This document shows positions 23,353 to 36,490 of a stretch of 64,000 bases of DNA, in pieces. The notes below the pieces were generated by a model. The model had not been told where the DNA came from. It was given only the letters and a program-made list of their open reading frames with translations, and made no database searches. Positions within the stretch are counted from its first letter, which is position 1. Each line of letters begins with the position of its first letter. The stretch is from Diplolepis rosae. Taxonomy: Eukaryota > Arthropoda > Insecta > Hymenoptera > Diplolepididae. The stretch spans positions 13,081,501 through 13,145,500 of the forward strand of contig JAPYXD010000677.1 in the NCBI GenBank assembly GCA_030998225.1, read 5' to 3'. Both the position numbers and the translations under genes were made by a program.

Positions 23353-26300
23353 TTAAGTTTGTAATGTATTAGAAATTTCTCGATGTACTGTGACCAAATC
23401 TTGAATATATCCAGCTAATCTGGCGTTCAAAGTATCTAAATTTTGTTTCTGAACTTTATTTGCACTTAATGCAAGCTCCAATTGTTCATGGACTACATTT
23501 AACATGTCACGAAGTTCTACATTTTCTTTCTGCAAAGCCTATAAAGTAAAACCTTTGTTAATATAGAAATCAATTTACACCATATCTTTGATGTATACAA
23601 ATCAATATACGTACCACGTAGTCTTTAGTTTTGGTTGTCATTGTGAGAACTTTGATCTCGTCGTTTCGTGTTCTAAGTTCATTTTCTAAGGCTTCCACTC
23701 GTAACCTTAACGCTTCGACATTTCCTTCTGCAATCTTGCCAGCTTCCAGATCTGCGTACTTTGCCTTAACTCGTGCATTTTCTTCCTTATAAAGTTGTAA
23801 CTGCCTTTTCCATTCATCTACGTTGGCTGTTGATTCTTGAAGAGCACTAGTTAATCTGGCATTATTTGTTTTGAGTGTAGTCAACTCGACCTGTTGCAAA
23901 GTAAAAGTATATAAAACAAATCAATTTTATTACAATATTGCCTATAAATCACTGTCCAAGTAAATTGTATTTCAAATCATTAAATTCTCATTAAATGAAA
24001 ATTCACTGCAATTAGTCAAAAGATAAATTTAGTACTTCAGAAACATTCCAACTTTCACGGAAAGTTTTCCGGCATCAGTCTAACTTTATCTGAAAATCGA
24101 TAATTTCTCTTTCCACAAAAATTTCTCTAATGTCTGGAAGAACTAAAACACGTAACATCTTGATGTTTAATATTTAAGATACGGGTGAAGCAGACTATCT
24201 ACAGACTAGTGGAGTGATATTATTGAAAATGCAGTAAAAATAATTTCACGCACCTCCCATTTTTTAGCGTTAGCAGAACTTTGTGCAAGTGCCAGCTTTA
24301 ACCTATCGTTTTCATACTTTAGTTGCATTTCTGTTGATTGGCCACTTTGTGCTGAACTGTGCTGAGATGATTTTCCCTGATGCTGAGGACTCTCTGTGTT
24401 CTGTTGAGAAATACTTTGTGATCTTGAGTGAATTGCATTTTTGAATTCTTCATCTTTGCCCTGACCACCTCCAGGAAGTGGACTATTGCTCACGGAAGAT
24501 ATGCTGTTTTGAGCAGAGATCATATTGACATTTGAATTGTGATTATTTGAAGTCGACATATTGGAATTCATCATCGAGGAATTTGGAGGGTCAATCAAAT
24601 CTTGGTCCCCGGAAGTCATACCGGATCGAGATGTAATTGGACTAACATTAGCACTAGTAGCTGGTGTCACGGACGAACTATTAGACTGCAATTTGCTGCC
24701 TGCTAATTTTGTAGCTTCCTTGACTTCGTGGAATTTTTCAATAAACTAAAAATGGATGTTTCAAATATTTCAAATTATTAGATACTTTATTAAAGTGACA
24801 GTAAATAAGTTAAAATACTAACTTTTGCTAATTCAGCTTCTGAGGAGAAACCCAGACCGTAAACGGTATTTGCCCTCGCATCCGACCATTGGCCAAACTT
24901 TTGCGAAGTTTTGGTAAATGCCATGTTTGGTGTAACAGTGCTATTAATTACTGCCTGAAAAAGTTTTTAAATTCTGGATGCAATAGAAAGGACTTATATA
25001 TTTCGAACAATTTTTTATTTAATACAGTTTAAGGGCTTTAATAAAACATATTTATTAAATTATATACAATTTCGGGGTGGATGAGTAATATTTACCTTTG
25101 TGCCATCTACAGATATGATTCTGTAAAGACTCCGAGTTGAATCATAAAAAAATGAAACTGAAACTGCTGCTGTGGATGCTGACACCCATGATCTTTTTGT
25201 CTTCGGATCAATATGAAACACGTGCGCTTTGCACGTGAAAATCGGCTGTTCCCTAGAATTAATTTTAATTTGATATTTATTTTTATCCAATTAATAATAT
25301 GAGAAAACTGAACAGCATGAAAGAGATCACAGCAGTGGTATAAAAGCTGAAGACATTCTAAATTGAAATTAATTATCATACTTGTTACTTCTTCGAACAT
25401 TTTATATTTTCAATGTAGAACAAATTGTGTTCTATTGTTTTTATTATTAGATTAAGTGTATTATTATTCAATAAACTTTTCAGACAAAGAACTTTATAAG
25501 TGGAATGTAAAAGCAATCTCGTTAATGGTTAAATGTAAAATTTTTCAAAACAAGCGATTAGATTTTCAAGAATCTGCTTTTAATATTTTACAATTTAGAA
25601 TTAAAACATTCATAACTTCAAGTGCATATATAATACACAAAAGAATTAAATTTTCAAATCTAAAATGTAATTATCAGAGTTATAAAACTATCCTTTCGGA
25701 ATTAATCAATAATTGTCACTACAAAAAATTGAAAAATAAATTAATCAATAACTACAAGAAGTTTGAATTACATTATGCAATTATATCATAGAATTACTGA
25801 TAAATCAATTATTATGATACAAATGCATGGATTCCATTGAGTTAGATAAAAAAAGATAAGCACTGGTAATATAAACATGATACTTGTAAAAACATGATAC
25901 AGAATATTTTAAATTTTGAATAAAATTATTATTCATACACTGCTGAATAATAAAGCAAAGAGGGTGGAAAATAAGCACAATTGACTTTTACATATGGAAT
26001 AAGCGTGTAAGTATTGTTCATGTACTCAGTTCTTGTCTTACACAAACTAAGTACTCCGACAATGGATAAATAACTATATCCTTTGTATCAAGAGCAACAG
26101 AAAGTCACAGCCGGTTTTTTTTCTCCAATTAGTTAAATTACTAATAAACTATCTCAAAATTCTCTTAGAGTATACACGTGGCTGGAGCATAACCCGAAAG
26201 AAAATAAATTAATCAATTGATAATTTGTATATATTTGACTTGTAGAAAGTATAAAAAAGCAAGTGAAGTTTTTCAGATCACTGCTCCAATCGACTCGAGT

Positions 26301-26496
26301 CTTAAAATAACGTTGGCTTTGTTAAACCCGATCAGAATTGATCGAAGAAGAAACACCTCGAAGTGTTCGCGCCACTGGGACGGAATTCCCGATTATAAAT
26401 TGTTTATAGCTATCAAAAATAAGAATAGTTCGCGTGCACGTATGCAATACATCCTTAAAAGGAGACGAGTATTATTGGCATATTCGCTTACCCCAT
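23353..26496 (-). CDS. homer: Homer scaffold protein
   Basis: Six coding exons on the minus strand: 26496-26492, 25252-25096, 24954-24823, 24745-24254, 23890-23615 and 23538-23353. All introns are GT-AG and the joined frame gives 415 residues. The start is an ATGG split from the rest of the EVH1 domain by intron 1, as expected for M-G-E-Q-P. Residues 1 to about 110 form the EVH1 domain ([53 protein letters not shown]). Residues ~115-240 are a Ser/Asn/Gln-rich linker. Residues ~240-415 are heptad-rich coiled coil ([26 protein letters not shown], and the C-terminal [17 protein letters not shown]). Established: Homer EVH1 binds PPXXF-type motifs in glutamate receptors, IP3/ryanodine receptors and Shank, and the coiled coil multimerises at the postsynapse. 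The length is close to that of other insect Homers. It is transcribed divergently from ABHD17. Confidence 0.96.
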
Positions 26497-27845
26497 GGTT
26501 TCCTTGCCGGATGTCATAAAAGTAGTTCCTATAACCAGGTGGTACAAACAGGAAATCATAGAATGTCGGATCCCACCCTTTCGAGATTTTCTCAACTAGA
26601 TGAGTAAATTTTTGCAAAAACCACCAGGAACTCCAGAACTATTTCATCGAAGACGGTTTCCCAGCATTTGACAGCCGCCATTCGCTGTATATGTATAGCA
26701 CTAGCAGAACACAAGCCAACGCAAGCCGACACAAAATCAGATAGATTGTCACAGCACCTGCGTTCTTTTGATTTGTAGGGATAGATGTTCACGAAAATAC
26801 CACAGTTATTCAATTTTCTATTCTACTCTGTACGAAATCTGGGGAGCTATTCAGCAGAGATACAACACTTTTCTATCTCAGTATGATCCCGCCATCTCAC
26901 TAGTATACTGCTTCCAAGAGTCCCAAGTATCTAAAGCAATCTAAAGTGCTCCAAACCTCTAAAGCATTCCAAAGGGAGTGGGTTTCGTTCATACCTACCG
27001 TGCGCTTAATCCTTGCGCATGAATCTTCTTCCATCTCTCTCTATCATATTCACAGTAATTTCATACGCGAAACAAAACCAAAAAAATTGATTAATATAAT
27101 TTCTCTACCTTTTTTGTGATTGTTCATCTGTACTATTCTATACTATCTGTTATTTAACTGGAATCCGGACAGCCAGTATCATTCTATTCTTCTGAAAAAC
27201 GGACTTTTTAGGTTAGGCGCTTGATAGTTCAACGAAATTTTAATACATATAATTACTTGTAATTACTGGTGTAAAAAAAGGAACCACCTATTTTGTCTAA
27301 TTTATCACTTTTCCTCAAATATTTTAAATTAAATGAAAACTGAATTTCTAGACTATACATATAGCTGCAAAATGTAGTCAAATTCATTGCATACGTATAT
27401 AAAATATTTATACTCAACCTAAAATTGTTATTAAACACGACAAAAATACAGTCAAAGGGAAATAAAATATAAATAATAAAAATTACCAATCTGTGATTTA
27501 AAACTCGCGCCAGAAGTGGAAGAAGCCGCACCGATGGAAACGCGTCACCAAACACCTGCGCACGTAAACAACTTTCTCTAAGTCATGCAAATCAGGCTTT
27601 ATCTCAAGCTAAAGAACAACGGAACACCTTGCTTGATGATCTGTCATGGCTGACTCACTTTCGAGGGAATCATTTTAGTCAGTCTACGATAAGAAATGAT
27701 GCTTCAGCAAAGTTTATAGTCGTGTTGATTGTAAATTAACTTGTGTGATATGGTCAAGTGAGAAGAGTTAAAACTGATGTGTAACTGCAACAACGAGACG
27801 TAGTAAACAGTGTTTTCGTGAGTGTCTAGTTTCATTTCGGAAACG
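26497..27845. promoter_or_regulatory. Divergent promoter / 5' UTR region between homer and ABHD17
   Basis: The start codons of homer (-) and ABHD17 (+) are 1,349 bp apart and no other gene lies between them. Both 5' UTRs and promoters must be here, or begin here if 5' introns exist. An arthropod initiator-like TCAGTC occurs near 27679, upstream of ABHD17. No TATA box stands out at a convincing distance. Short open frames in the block look spurious. Confidence 0.55.
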
Positions 27846-30581
27846 ATGAACGGGTTAAGTTTGAGCGAATTATGTTGCCTATTTTGCTGCCCGCCCTGCC
27901 CTTCCAGAATTGCCGCCAAACTAGCATTTTTGCCTCCAGAGCCAACCTACAGCTTCATTGAAGACGAAGGCTCGAAATATATAATTTCTTTGTCCGAGAG
28001 AGCGGAATGGCAGTATTCGGAAAGAGAAAAGGAGTCCATGGAGGGTTTCTACGCCAGGACGTCTCGAGGAAATCGCATAGCATGTCTCTTTGTTCGATGC
28101 TCGGCGACAGCGAGGTTCACAATTCTCTTCTCTCACGGTAATGCCATCGATCTGGGCCAGATGTCTAGCTTTTATTTGGGCTTAGGGTCAAGAATTAATT
28201 GCAACATATTTAGCTATGATTATTCTGGATACGGTGTCTCAGGAGGTAAACCCTCGGAAAAAAATTTGTATGCTGATATTGATGCTGCCTGGCATGCTCT
28301 CAGAACTCGATATGGTATAAGTCCTGAAAATATAATCTTATATGGACAAAGTATTGGTACAGTTCCCACAGTCGATTTAGCATCCAGGTATGAAGTCGGT
28401 GCTGTTGTTCTACATTCACCTCTTATGTCTGGCATGAGAGTTGCATTTCCAAATACAAAGAGGACTTGGTTCTTCGATGCCTTTCCTAGGTAAGTCAAAA
28501 ATCTTCTTATCGTATCACTTTATCAAAGACATTTATTTTCAGGTGGCGTTCTTGATATTCGGCTTGTTTTTTATCATACGCCGTTTCCAGACGGGCCATT
28601 TGGATTTTTTTTATCTTACTTTTGTAACAGAAAAGACGTGTGTTATTTACATATAATATTGTTTTATTGTGTCAAATATTACTGAGATCTTGCAGATATC
28701 ACTTTTATTTTTACCAGAAAATTGTGTGGAAATAACTATAACAGAAGTGAGCAATTTTTTAAATCAAGCTTATGTTAGTTTATTATATTCATTTACTTAT
28801 TACCATATTATTATTACTTAAAAGCGCTTAAAAATTATTAACAATTTTGATGAAAAATGAAACATTAGTGAAAGGAGGGAAATCTAGAAAAGTTGAAATT
28901 GGCAAAGTTATCTAATTTCATTTAACATCTTGATTTAATATTTATCAGGTTTCATACGAGTATTTATTAAAGCATTTTGTAATTAAAATAACTATTCTTG
29001 AATTATTTGTGCATTAGACATTATCAAAATCTTCGCTTAAAGTGTACAGGATGTCATATCTGTTCTATTTGTTTAATTTGAGATTAAAGTATGTGAACAA
29101 TTGTTACACATTCAAATTCATGCACAGATAATAACTCTGTATGTTATACAATTTCTCCATCCTTATAATATTTCATATTTTAGTAGAGTAGATCTACAAA
29201 AATTTCAAACTCAACCACCTAATTTGAAATTATCTTAAAAGTTCAGTATTTCAATTAATTAAGCATTCATTATTGATGTACCAAATAAAGCTTTTTCATG
29301 AAGAAATGTATAATTGACAGATTTTATCATATGTTTATTATATTATTAGTTGATCTTATAATTTAATTTGCACAAGCTCTATTTTATTCGTAAATATACT
29401 TATGCTTAGTGTCAAAAAAACTTTAAAATGCTTCAGTAAAATTTTTCTAATCAAATTGAAAAAAAAATTACCTGCCATTTTAAAAGAAACATATGTCTTT
29501 TGACTTTTCATATTTGTTATTAATTTATAATTTAGTAACAAAAGTATTTGCGTATTAATAAAACCTCGATATATATAATTTTTTTCTCTCTTAAAATAAA
29601 AAACAGTAAACATTTCTTTTTCAGATATTACCAAATCAAAGTTTTAATTTATTATAATGCAATATTGTTTCTGTTACAGTATAGATAAAGTGCCGAAGGT
29701 GACATCGCCTGTGTTAGTTATTCATGGAACCGAAGATGAAGTTATAAATTTCAGTCATGGATTAGCAATTTATGAAAGATGTCCAAGAGCTGTAGAGCCC
29801 TTATGGGTCGAGGTAATCACAAAATACTTTCACGTATTTTCTCCTAATAAAAGTCTTTCAGCTACTTTGATTTTCACAAGTTCCATATTTTTTTATATCC
29901 ATAATCGCGAAATAATGAGTAGATGAGAAGAGTTAAATTAAGATCCTATTATTAACTGAAAACAATAAATCTAGGGTAGTATGTTATTAACTGAACTTCA
30001 AATAACTATTGAATCTAAGAATGTGGGACTATTTCTTTGTGTAAGCATTGATTTCTAATATCTGCAATATACAGACTGTATGCTGTGTTACAATAATAGT
30101 TCACATTATCTCCCTTTCGTATGTTCTACATTTCACACAAAAAATATTTCAAATTTAAAACAATATATAATTAGAACTTTTGAAGTAGATAAATTCAAAA
30201 GCTTTGCAGTTATATTTTCTTTGAATGTGAAACCCGTATTTTCACCAGAGTTATTTTTATCCTAATCAGTTATTTACAATTCTATTCCATGCATGTGAAA
30301 ATGAAAACAAATCATCACTTCCGCCAGTACGACTTTATAATAGCCCAGATGCTATTTAAAATTATTAACTAACATTTGCAATTTGTATTATTATAAAAAG
30401 TCCAGGAACAGCTTTTATAATTTAATCGTATAATGAAATATAATTATTTCCAAATACTTTTCAATTGGAATTTATGAAAATGCTAATCTTGTTTCAGGGT
30501 GCTGGTCACAATGATGTGGAATTATACAACCAGTATTTAGAACGCCTAAAGCAATTTGTGAGTGTGGAATTGGTGAACTGA
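27846..30581 (+). CDS. ABHD17: ABHD17-family alpha/beta hydrolase (protein depalmitoylase)
   Basis: Exons 27846-28489, 29680-29812 and 30498-30581 join to 286 residues, the normal size for ABHD17 (FAM108). The start ATG gives [20 protein letters not shown]. The N-terminal Cys cluster (Cys10, 11, 14, 15, 18) is the family's palmitoylated membrane anchor. The fold shows [13 protein letters not shown] (oxyanion region), the nucleophile elbow GQSIG with Ser169, Asp234 in HGTEDEV, and His263 in GAGHND, so the catalytic triad is complete. Established: mammalian ABHD17 enzymes remove palmitate from N-Ras and PSD-95 at membranes. The stop codon is TGA followed by CGG, and the same frame stays open beyond it (see 30582-31984). 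It is divergently paired with homer. Confidence 0.95.
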
Positions 30582-30584
30582 CGG
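30579..30584 (+). promoter_or_regulatory. Candidate leaky stop context TGA-CGG (ABHD17 stop)
   Basis: The ABHD17 stop reads AAC TGA CGG CGA. TGA followed by CGG or CTA is an established efficient readthrough context in several RNA viruses and some animal genes. The frame stays open for 46 codons after it. Readthrough here is inferred from context only. Confidence 0.5.
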
Positions 30585-31984
30585 CGACTCAGCCTCTCCC
30601 AGAGTCAGGGAGGGCAGGGAGTTGGTCACACACACGTCAATAGTCAGGTACAATCACTATCAAATAACTCAAATACAATCAGCTCTATCTCGACCAGCTC
30701 GCCTACTGAAAAGCTCGTATAGCAATCACCTTCCGCAGGGGAGGTCGCTGTATCCCCCTGTGACGGAGGTCCTTCACCAGTATCTAATAAAGAGGTAATA
30801 TTTTTTCCTGAGGAACAAGAGAAGCCTAAAGGAGAGAAACGTAATTCTGCAAAGGCAGTCAAGAAGAAACTACATTGTGTTCGAAAAGAGTCCGAATTAA
30901 ACGATCTCAAAGCAATATTTAACACCAAGTCAGACAGTTTGGATAATAAATGGGAAAAAATCAACGCTGAGGACGGCAGAGGTATCGACAACAAAACGTG
31001 TTCAAAAACCAATCCGCATTGTAAATTGAACCGTCGCAAGAAACGTGTATCGCAAGGTTGTACCGAACACGAGGGCTTGAAAGCTCCAGTAACCAGTAGG
31101 AAGAAAGAGAAGGCGAATTCATCAATTTCAGAAGCTTCAAATGATGTAAATATCGGTACAAACTCGAAAGATTCTCGATATAAACGCATTAAAACCTCTC
31201 TTACAACTTATATTCATTACAATTCCAGGTTCTTGAGGAGGCTGTTAGTAAAGAAGAGATAAAACCTCATTCCAAAACGCGATTTGTTGCCAAAGAGTCA
31301 GACTTTCAAAGCAGCGACTGTAGCGATGACCTGGATCTGGAGTTGCCAAAAAGCAAGAAATACTTATGGTTCAGTAAGAATTCAAGGAATCACCTAGCCA
31401 AAGGTCTTCGCCAGATAACCAAAGTTGCTCAGGATAAAAGCAAAGCGGTAAAGCCTTTCAAACTTAAGAAGCCTTCATGTAGCCCCAACAAAAAACCCAA
31501 CAGATCGTCTCTAACAATAGAACCGGACAAGATTACCCTCAATTTTTCGAAGTACTCTCCTTGTGCGAGCAGATTAGCAGCAAGTTCAAAGATTCTATCT
31601 AATGAAAGCGCCTCTAATTCGGAGAGTCCACTACACATAGTGCACTCTCAAAGTCCTTCGCGTATTGATATACAGCCAGCGAACTCGTTACCCTTGGATA
31701 AAATGTCAATTGAGGCCAGTCTATCTTTGAATATCCATCAGTTTCAAAAGACTCGTTCCAACTCACGCAGCAGGAGTTTCGGAGACAGTTGTGTCACATC
31801 ACCAACTAGCGAGGGCACAACTTTGAGTTATTCTCCTACAGTAACTGAAATTTTGTCCTTAGAAGAAGTCATACCTCAGATATTGGTGACGGACGATTCG
31901 CCAAGTTACCTAGACGTTAAAAGAAAATCAGATAACAATCTCCCCGAAAAGGCATGTAAAGCTACTTTGGAGACCAAATGTTAG
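30582..31984 (+). CDS. In-frame C-terminal extension of ABHD17 (readthrough or alternative splice product)
   Basis: In the ABHD17 frame, 46 sense codons follow the TGA (begins RRLSLSQSQGGQGVG), then TAG at 30720-30722, then 141 codons to 31145. A GTAAAT...TTCCAG intron (31146-31228, 83 nt) follows, then 251 codons (begins VLEEAVSKEEIKPHSK) to a TAG at 31982. The intron joins phase 0 to phase 0, and reading through it would end at 31262. No in-frame ATG occurs before 31703, so independent initiation of this frame is unlikely. Codon use and GC content are gene-like compared with the flanking AT-rich DNA. The predicted tail is hydrophilic: Lys/Arg-rich in the first part (NRRKKRVSQG, TSRKKEKANSS), Ser-rich later (SPCASRLAASSK, TRSNSRSRSFGDS). 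I recognise no domain. It could instead be a separate gene's 3' exons or a splice isoform that skips both stops. Confidence 0.6.
30720..30728 (+). promoter_or_regulatory. Candidate leaky stop context TAG-CAA-TCA (second in-frame stop)
   Basis: The second stop reads GTA TAG CAA TCA. It matches the stop-CAR-YYA readthrough signal known from tobacco mosaic virus and its relatives, where efficient suppression is established. It follows the first stop by 46 codons and is followed by 141 open codons. Function here is inference. Confidence 0.5.
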
Positions 31985-34900
31985 TCGGTAGTTTTTATAA
32001 TCCAAAAGAAGTCAACAGAAATATCGGGATTCTCTTCCATGTTAATAATGTAATGAAATACATCAGAGATTTTTATGTCCTATCGATACTATCAGGTGAT
32101 GTAGTGCCAGTGAGACTATGCATACCACGTTTATAAGATTTATTATGATATTTGTACGACATAAAAAAGAGAATATGTGTAAAATCCGAGAGTTGCTCGC
32201 TCTCGCGAGCGGAAGGTTGTTGCGAAAAATATGTTGAGTATTATTATGAAATTAGACAATCAATTGACTCATAGGTAATCAGACCTTTTTGCCGATAGAA
32301 GAACCATAGTTATCTTCGCACTGTGATGCTCGAGGTCGTCATGTTTCGAATTATTAAGCAATCGTTTGTTTCTTACTGCTAATAATCCATTCACTACGTC
32401 CCTATGATATTTGAAAATTCAAAGTGCCAAAGAAAAGAGATTACTATCGGGTGAATTTTTTCCTTTTTTGCTGCACTTGATCCTGACTTTATTAACCATA
32501 CACACACATTTTTCTTAGTCGATCCTCGCACCTGTTCAATTCCCCAAAAAGTCTCGATTACAAAGTCGATTGATTTCTATTGGTGCATGATAAGTTTTTA
32601 TTATAATCTTGTGATCTTCACTCTTTATTGTTGAAATTTGATATTTTGAATTTGCGCTTGGAAAAATTTAAGTATTAAAATATTTGCCTATAGATAATTG
32701 GCGTATTAATTGGCAAAACTTTCTCGAGATGTTATTTTATAATTTCAAAGAGGTTTAAGAGTGCTTTAGCAACAGAGAGATGCCCGAACTCTGTTTTTAT
32801 TGAGACTTGTTTCATAGGGAATATAATATTTAGCAAATTTTAAGTATTAATACTAAACCACTTTTATGGATAGAATTTATATTGAAACTAAATGTATCGA
32901 TAAAGGCAGATGGCAGATACATTAGCTTCCTCTGACGCATTTTTTCTATGTGAAACATAAGTGATAGGATTGGATTCCACGATGAAGCCAATTCTGTTTA
33001 ATGTCCTTGTTCGCTGAAACATCGCGTCTTTCATGGAATGTTATTATAATTAATTATCAATATTCTTCTATTCAATAAAGCCAACGTCCCACCAAGTAGA
33101 GACTTCGAAATCTCTTCCAACGTATATGATGTGTAAGAGTAATCTTAAAAATCAGAAAATAATAGTAATAGCAGCGTTTGGTGCGATGATATTCGTGTCT
33201 GATTCGGTGTAAAAAGGAAAAATAAATGTGTGCAGCAATAAAAATGCAAATAGCTAAAGACAATATGCTGCCAAACTGAACTATAATAGTTAAAACTTCT
33301 ATTAAAAGTTAATTCTCTGAATGAAGCCTTGATCATACCTTTTTTATTAGTATTTTTATATCACGGGAATTTACATATAATAAACAATAAGCGGCTTTTC
33401 ATAACAAAATTTTCTTTGATACCGAACCAGTGAAAGACGCACTTATGAAATTATGTATTTCACGAATTTTTATTCTAAGCTGCCACGTCTTTCTGTTATT
33501 AACATTTTGTTATATATAACATAAATAATTATTTTATTAGATTTATTTGATATAAACTTCCGAAAAGAACATATATTTTTTATGAGAAACTTTTTCATTA
33601 CTCGGTATTAAATTCATCCGGAGGATCGAAAACACGTTCCCGGCTGTTCAAATACTAATTATTAATTATTACAAAATTAATTCGCAAGAAAATTCTTATT
33701 CCATTGGCTCTTAGGGAACGTTAATGTGAAACGAAAATAATGTTGAGTAAAATAATATCAACTTTGTGGGAAACTCAGTTTTTTTATTTCCCTGGCTCTT
33801 ACAGAAATTTGCATAAAATGCGTTATCATTCTTAATCTTTTTTATAGAAAGAGGGAGAATGCTCAATTTTTATGGGCGACTTACGGTGCGCTGGTATTTA
33901 TACTCTATGTACATACGATAGAAAATAGATTTAAGCATCGATAAGTTTCCCTAAAATGCAAAAAGAAAGGGTGTAATAAATCACAAATACTCTTTCATTG
34001 CGTTCGATGTACTTATCTAATGAGTTGCGAAGACGATCGAATTATGCTGATTCGAACGAATAGAATATAACTTGTATAAAAAAGCAGTTATGAAACTCAA
34101 TAAATGACACACGTATTTACTTTAGTACGTAAGAATATAGATTTAAAAAGAAAAATCACTCCTGGCGAATCATAAAGTTTCGCGTACGGATCTATGATAC
34201 AAATTGTAGAAACCACTCTGATCGTACCTAATACGGTAACTTAGTATTTTATACTTCCACCACGTTTCAAATAAGAATTATATATAAAAATTACTTTAAT
34301 CGTCTCGTGAAACTTGATTCTGTATAATTACGATGTAAATTACATGTATAAGTGAATTATGCATAGAAAATTCTCAATTCTGTCGCTGCGTTATAGTTTA
34401 CATTGTCGTTAATATACAATATCTTATACAGCGCCACTTTCCATCTTCTAAATTGATTTATGAAATTACTCATCTGCAGTTTAACAAATTTAATAGTTAT
34501 CTAGGCTCACTGTTTAGAACATCATTTCAGACTCCTTTAAATTATAAAATGATGATGAAAAAATTATTGATAATTTAAACTAATGGAAAAACATTCCTTG
34601 ATATTATTTGAATGAATCTCTTTATAAATAATGTATGATTGTAAAAAGACAAATCTTAAATATAATGTATTAGGGAATTAATTATTTTTTGATAGTACTT
34701 AATATTTTTAGCACTTTTTCTTCTTTATTTTGTTAGAATTTTTTCTAGATGGTTAGTGGCGCTAATTTCACTATTTTAATCGTTTATCTAAAGTTAAATT
34801 TAATAAATATACAAACTCTATTTCAGTAAAAATGAAAAAGTTTATCCAATCATTTCATGCAAATCCAAGACTTTTTGCATTTACTGTATACGAAACGTTG

Positions 34901-36490
34901 TGCAATAAACGATACATTCTTTGTAAAATTACGATGTGTTAGGTCATGTTTTTCTAAATATTAGACTTCGACGATCGCTCCAGCATTTATTATTTCTATT
35001 TCCTTGAAGGCTTACAATTTTAGCTTTAAAGCCAAATAAAATTTTCTTTTTAGGTAATAACACCATTGATGTATCGATACCAATTTTTCAGTATGTTTGA
35101 GTATGTTCTCTCACATAAACCGTAACAGATTGTTCTTCTTTCTTCTGGAAAGCTGCATGATGATGAGTCTGACAATGAGCTAGAAATCAGTTAAGGATTA
35201 TTAAAATCAACCCTACGTCTTAGGCTTCCAAAAAGAATTGTATACATTATTAAGTGATGTTTATATTTAATTTGAATTATTTATAGTGTTTCGAAATAAT
35301 CAATATCGTAATGGATTATTTATAATCTGTGGCTAAATGAATTATATTTTCCCTCGTATAACATTTCTATCAATTGCAGCATCGCATCAGCATGCAACCG
35401 ATTTAACGTAAAGTAGTTAAGTAAGACATTTAATTTTCCTGCGGCAGCGTAGAAAATTAAGCATGCATGATATGAAGAAAAGATTAAATCCATGTATTTA
35501 TTGTACCCTGAACTTAATGTAATAGGTATCGATTGTTCTTTGAGGTTTTACCGGTAGATATGTAGTCACGACAGTTGTGAAGTATAATGGAGCGACATAC
35601 TGTTTCCGGCATTGTTAACCCTTGTGCAATAACCATCAAACACAATGCGATCAAATAAATTCTGTTATATCAATAATAAAGTGCTCATGTGACCACTTCT
35701 ATTCTCTTTCAATTTAGTCGTTTTGAAAAAAATTACAACTACTGCACAGATTTATGGAATATGATTTCTTGAAACGTTTATCATATGAAGCATTCACTCT
35801 TTTCTGATGGAAAGTTATAGAATTAAAACCTTAGTCTTATTTATTGCTTAAATAACAGTTCATAATATTTATTATTGTAATAATGCAATTTATGTTTTTC
35901 CATTTAGCATTAAAGTACTTTTGCTAGGCATCTAAAGTTAAGGGGCTAGCTATTCCTAGAAACCTGAAGAAAACTATTGTTTTTTTTTTATTATTTTTAT
36001 TTTCTGAAAAACTGAGCTTATCCATTTGAAAGGTCAGAGGAAAAAGCCACTTCAGTCCACTCAGAGCAATTTTGAGAAAAATTGAAATCAGTGTAGGATT
36101 AAAAATATTTTTCCCCGTCATAACGAATCAGCGGATGAGTTTTTTCTTGGACCGACGCTGTTTTTCCCATTCAACATTTTTATTTTCTGAAACTACTCTC
36201 CAATACCGCAAAAATTCTCTTGACCATTCGTTTTCCAATAACAGTTGTTTAGAGTGGATTTATTTTTGCAGACACAACTTCTTTTACTATTTACCATTTA
36301 TCCAATTACTTTTTCTATAAACATTTAATATTAATATATTTTGTGCAATTTGATTACATTTGCATAATGTAGTATATTGTGTAACAACACTTTCTTGAAG
36401 TACTCACGTGTAATAATGGTAAGAATTTGTTTTCCACACAGACCTGAACTTGGTCATTTTCGGCACGCTCTACATGGGCAAAAAGCAGCA
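31985..36490. other. 3' UTR and intergenic sequence, no gene recognised
   Basis: AT-rich, apparently single-copy DNA downstream of the ABHD17 extension. It probably contains that gene's 3' UTR (AATAAA-type words, for example near 33073). A short GC hairpin GCTCGCTCTCGCGAGCG lies near 32194-32210. I found no convincing exon and no inverted-repeat element in about 4.5 kb, which makes it the least repeat-rich stretch of the window. Confidence 0.5.

Noticed and set aside
25456..26519. Plus-strand open frames of 100-111 codons opposite homer intron 1
   Set aside because: AT-rich intronic sequence on the antisense strand with no splice or domain support.
30644..31189. 181-codon minus-strand open frame opposite the ABHD17 extension
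   Set aside because: It mirrors the coding-like plus-strand frame codon for codon. The plus frame is tied to ABHD17 and to a phase-matched intron, so the minus frame is a shadow.
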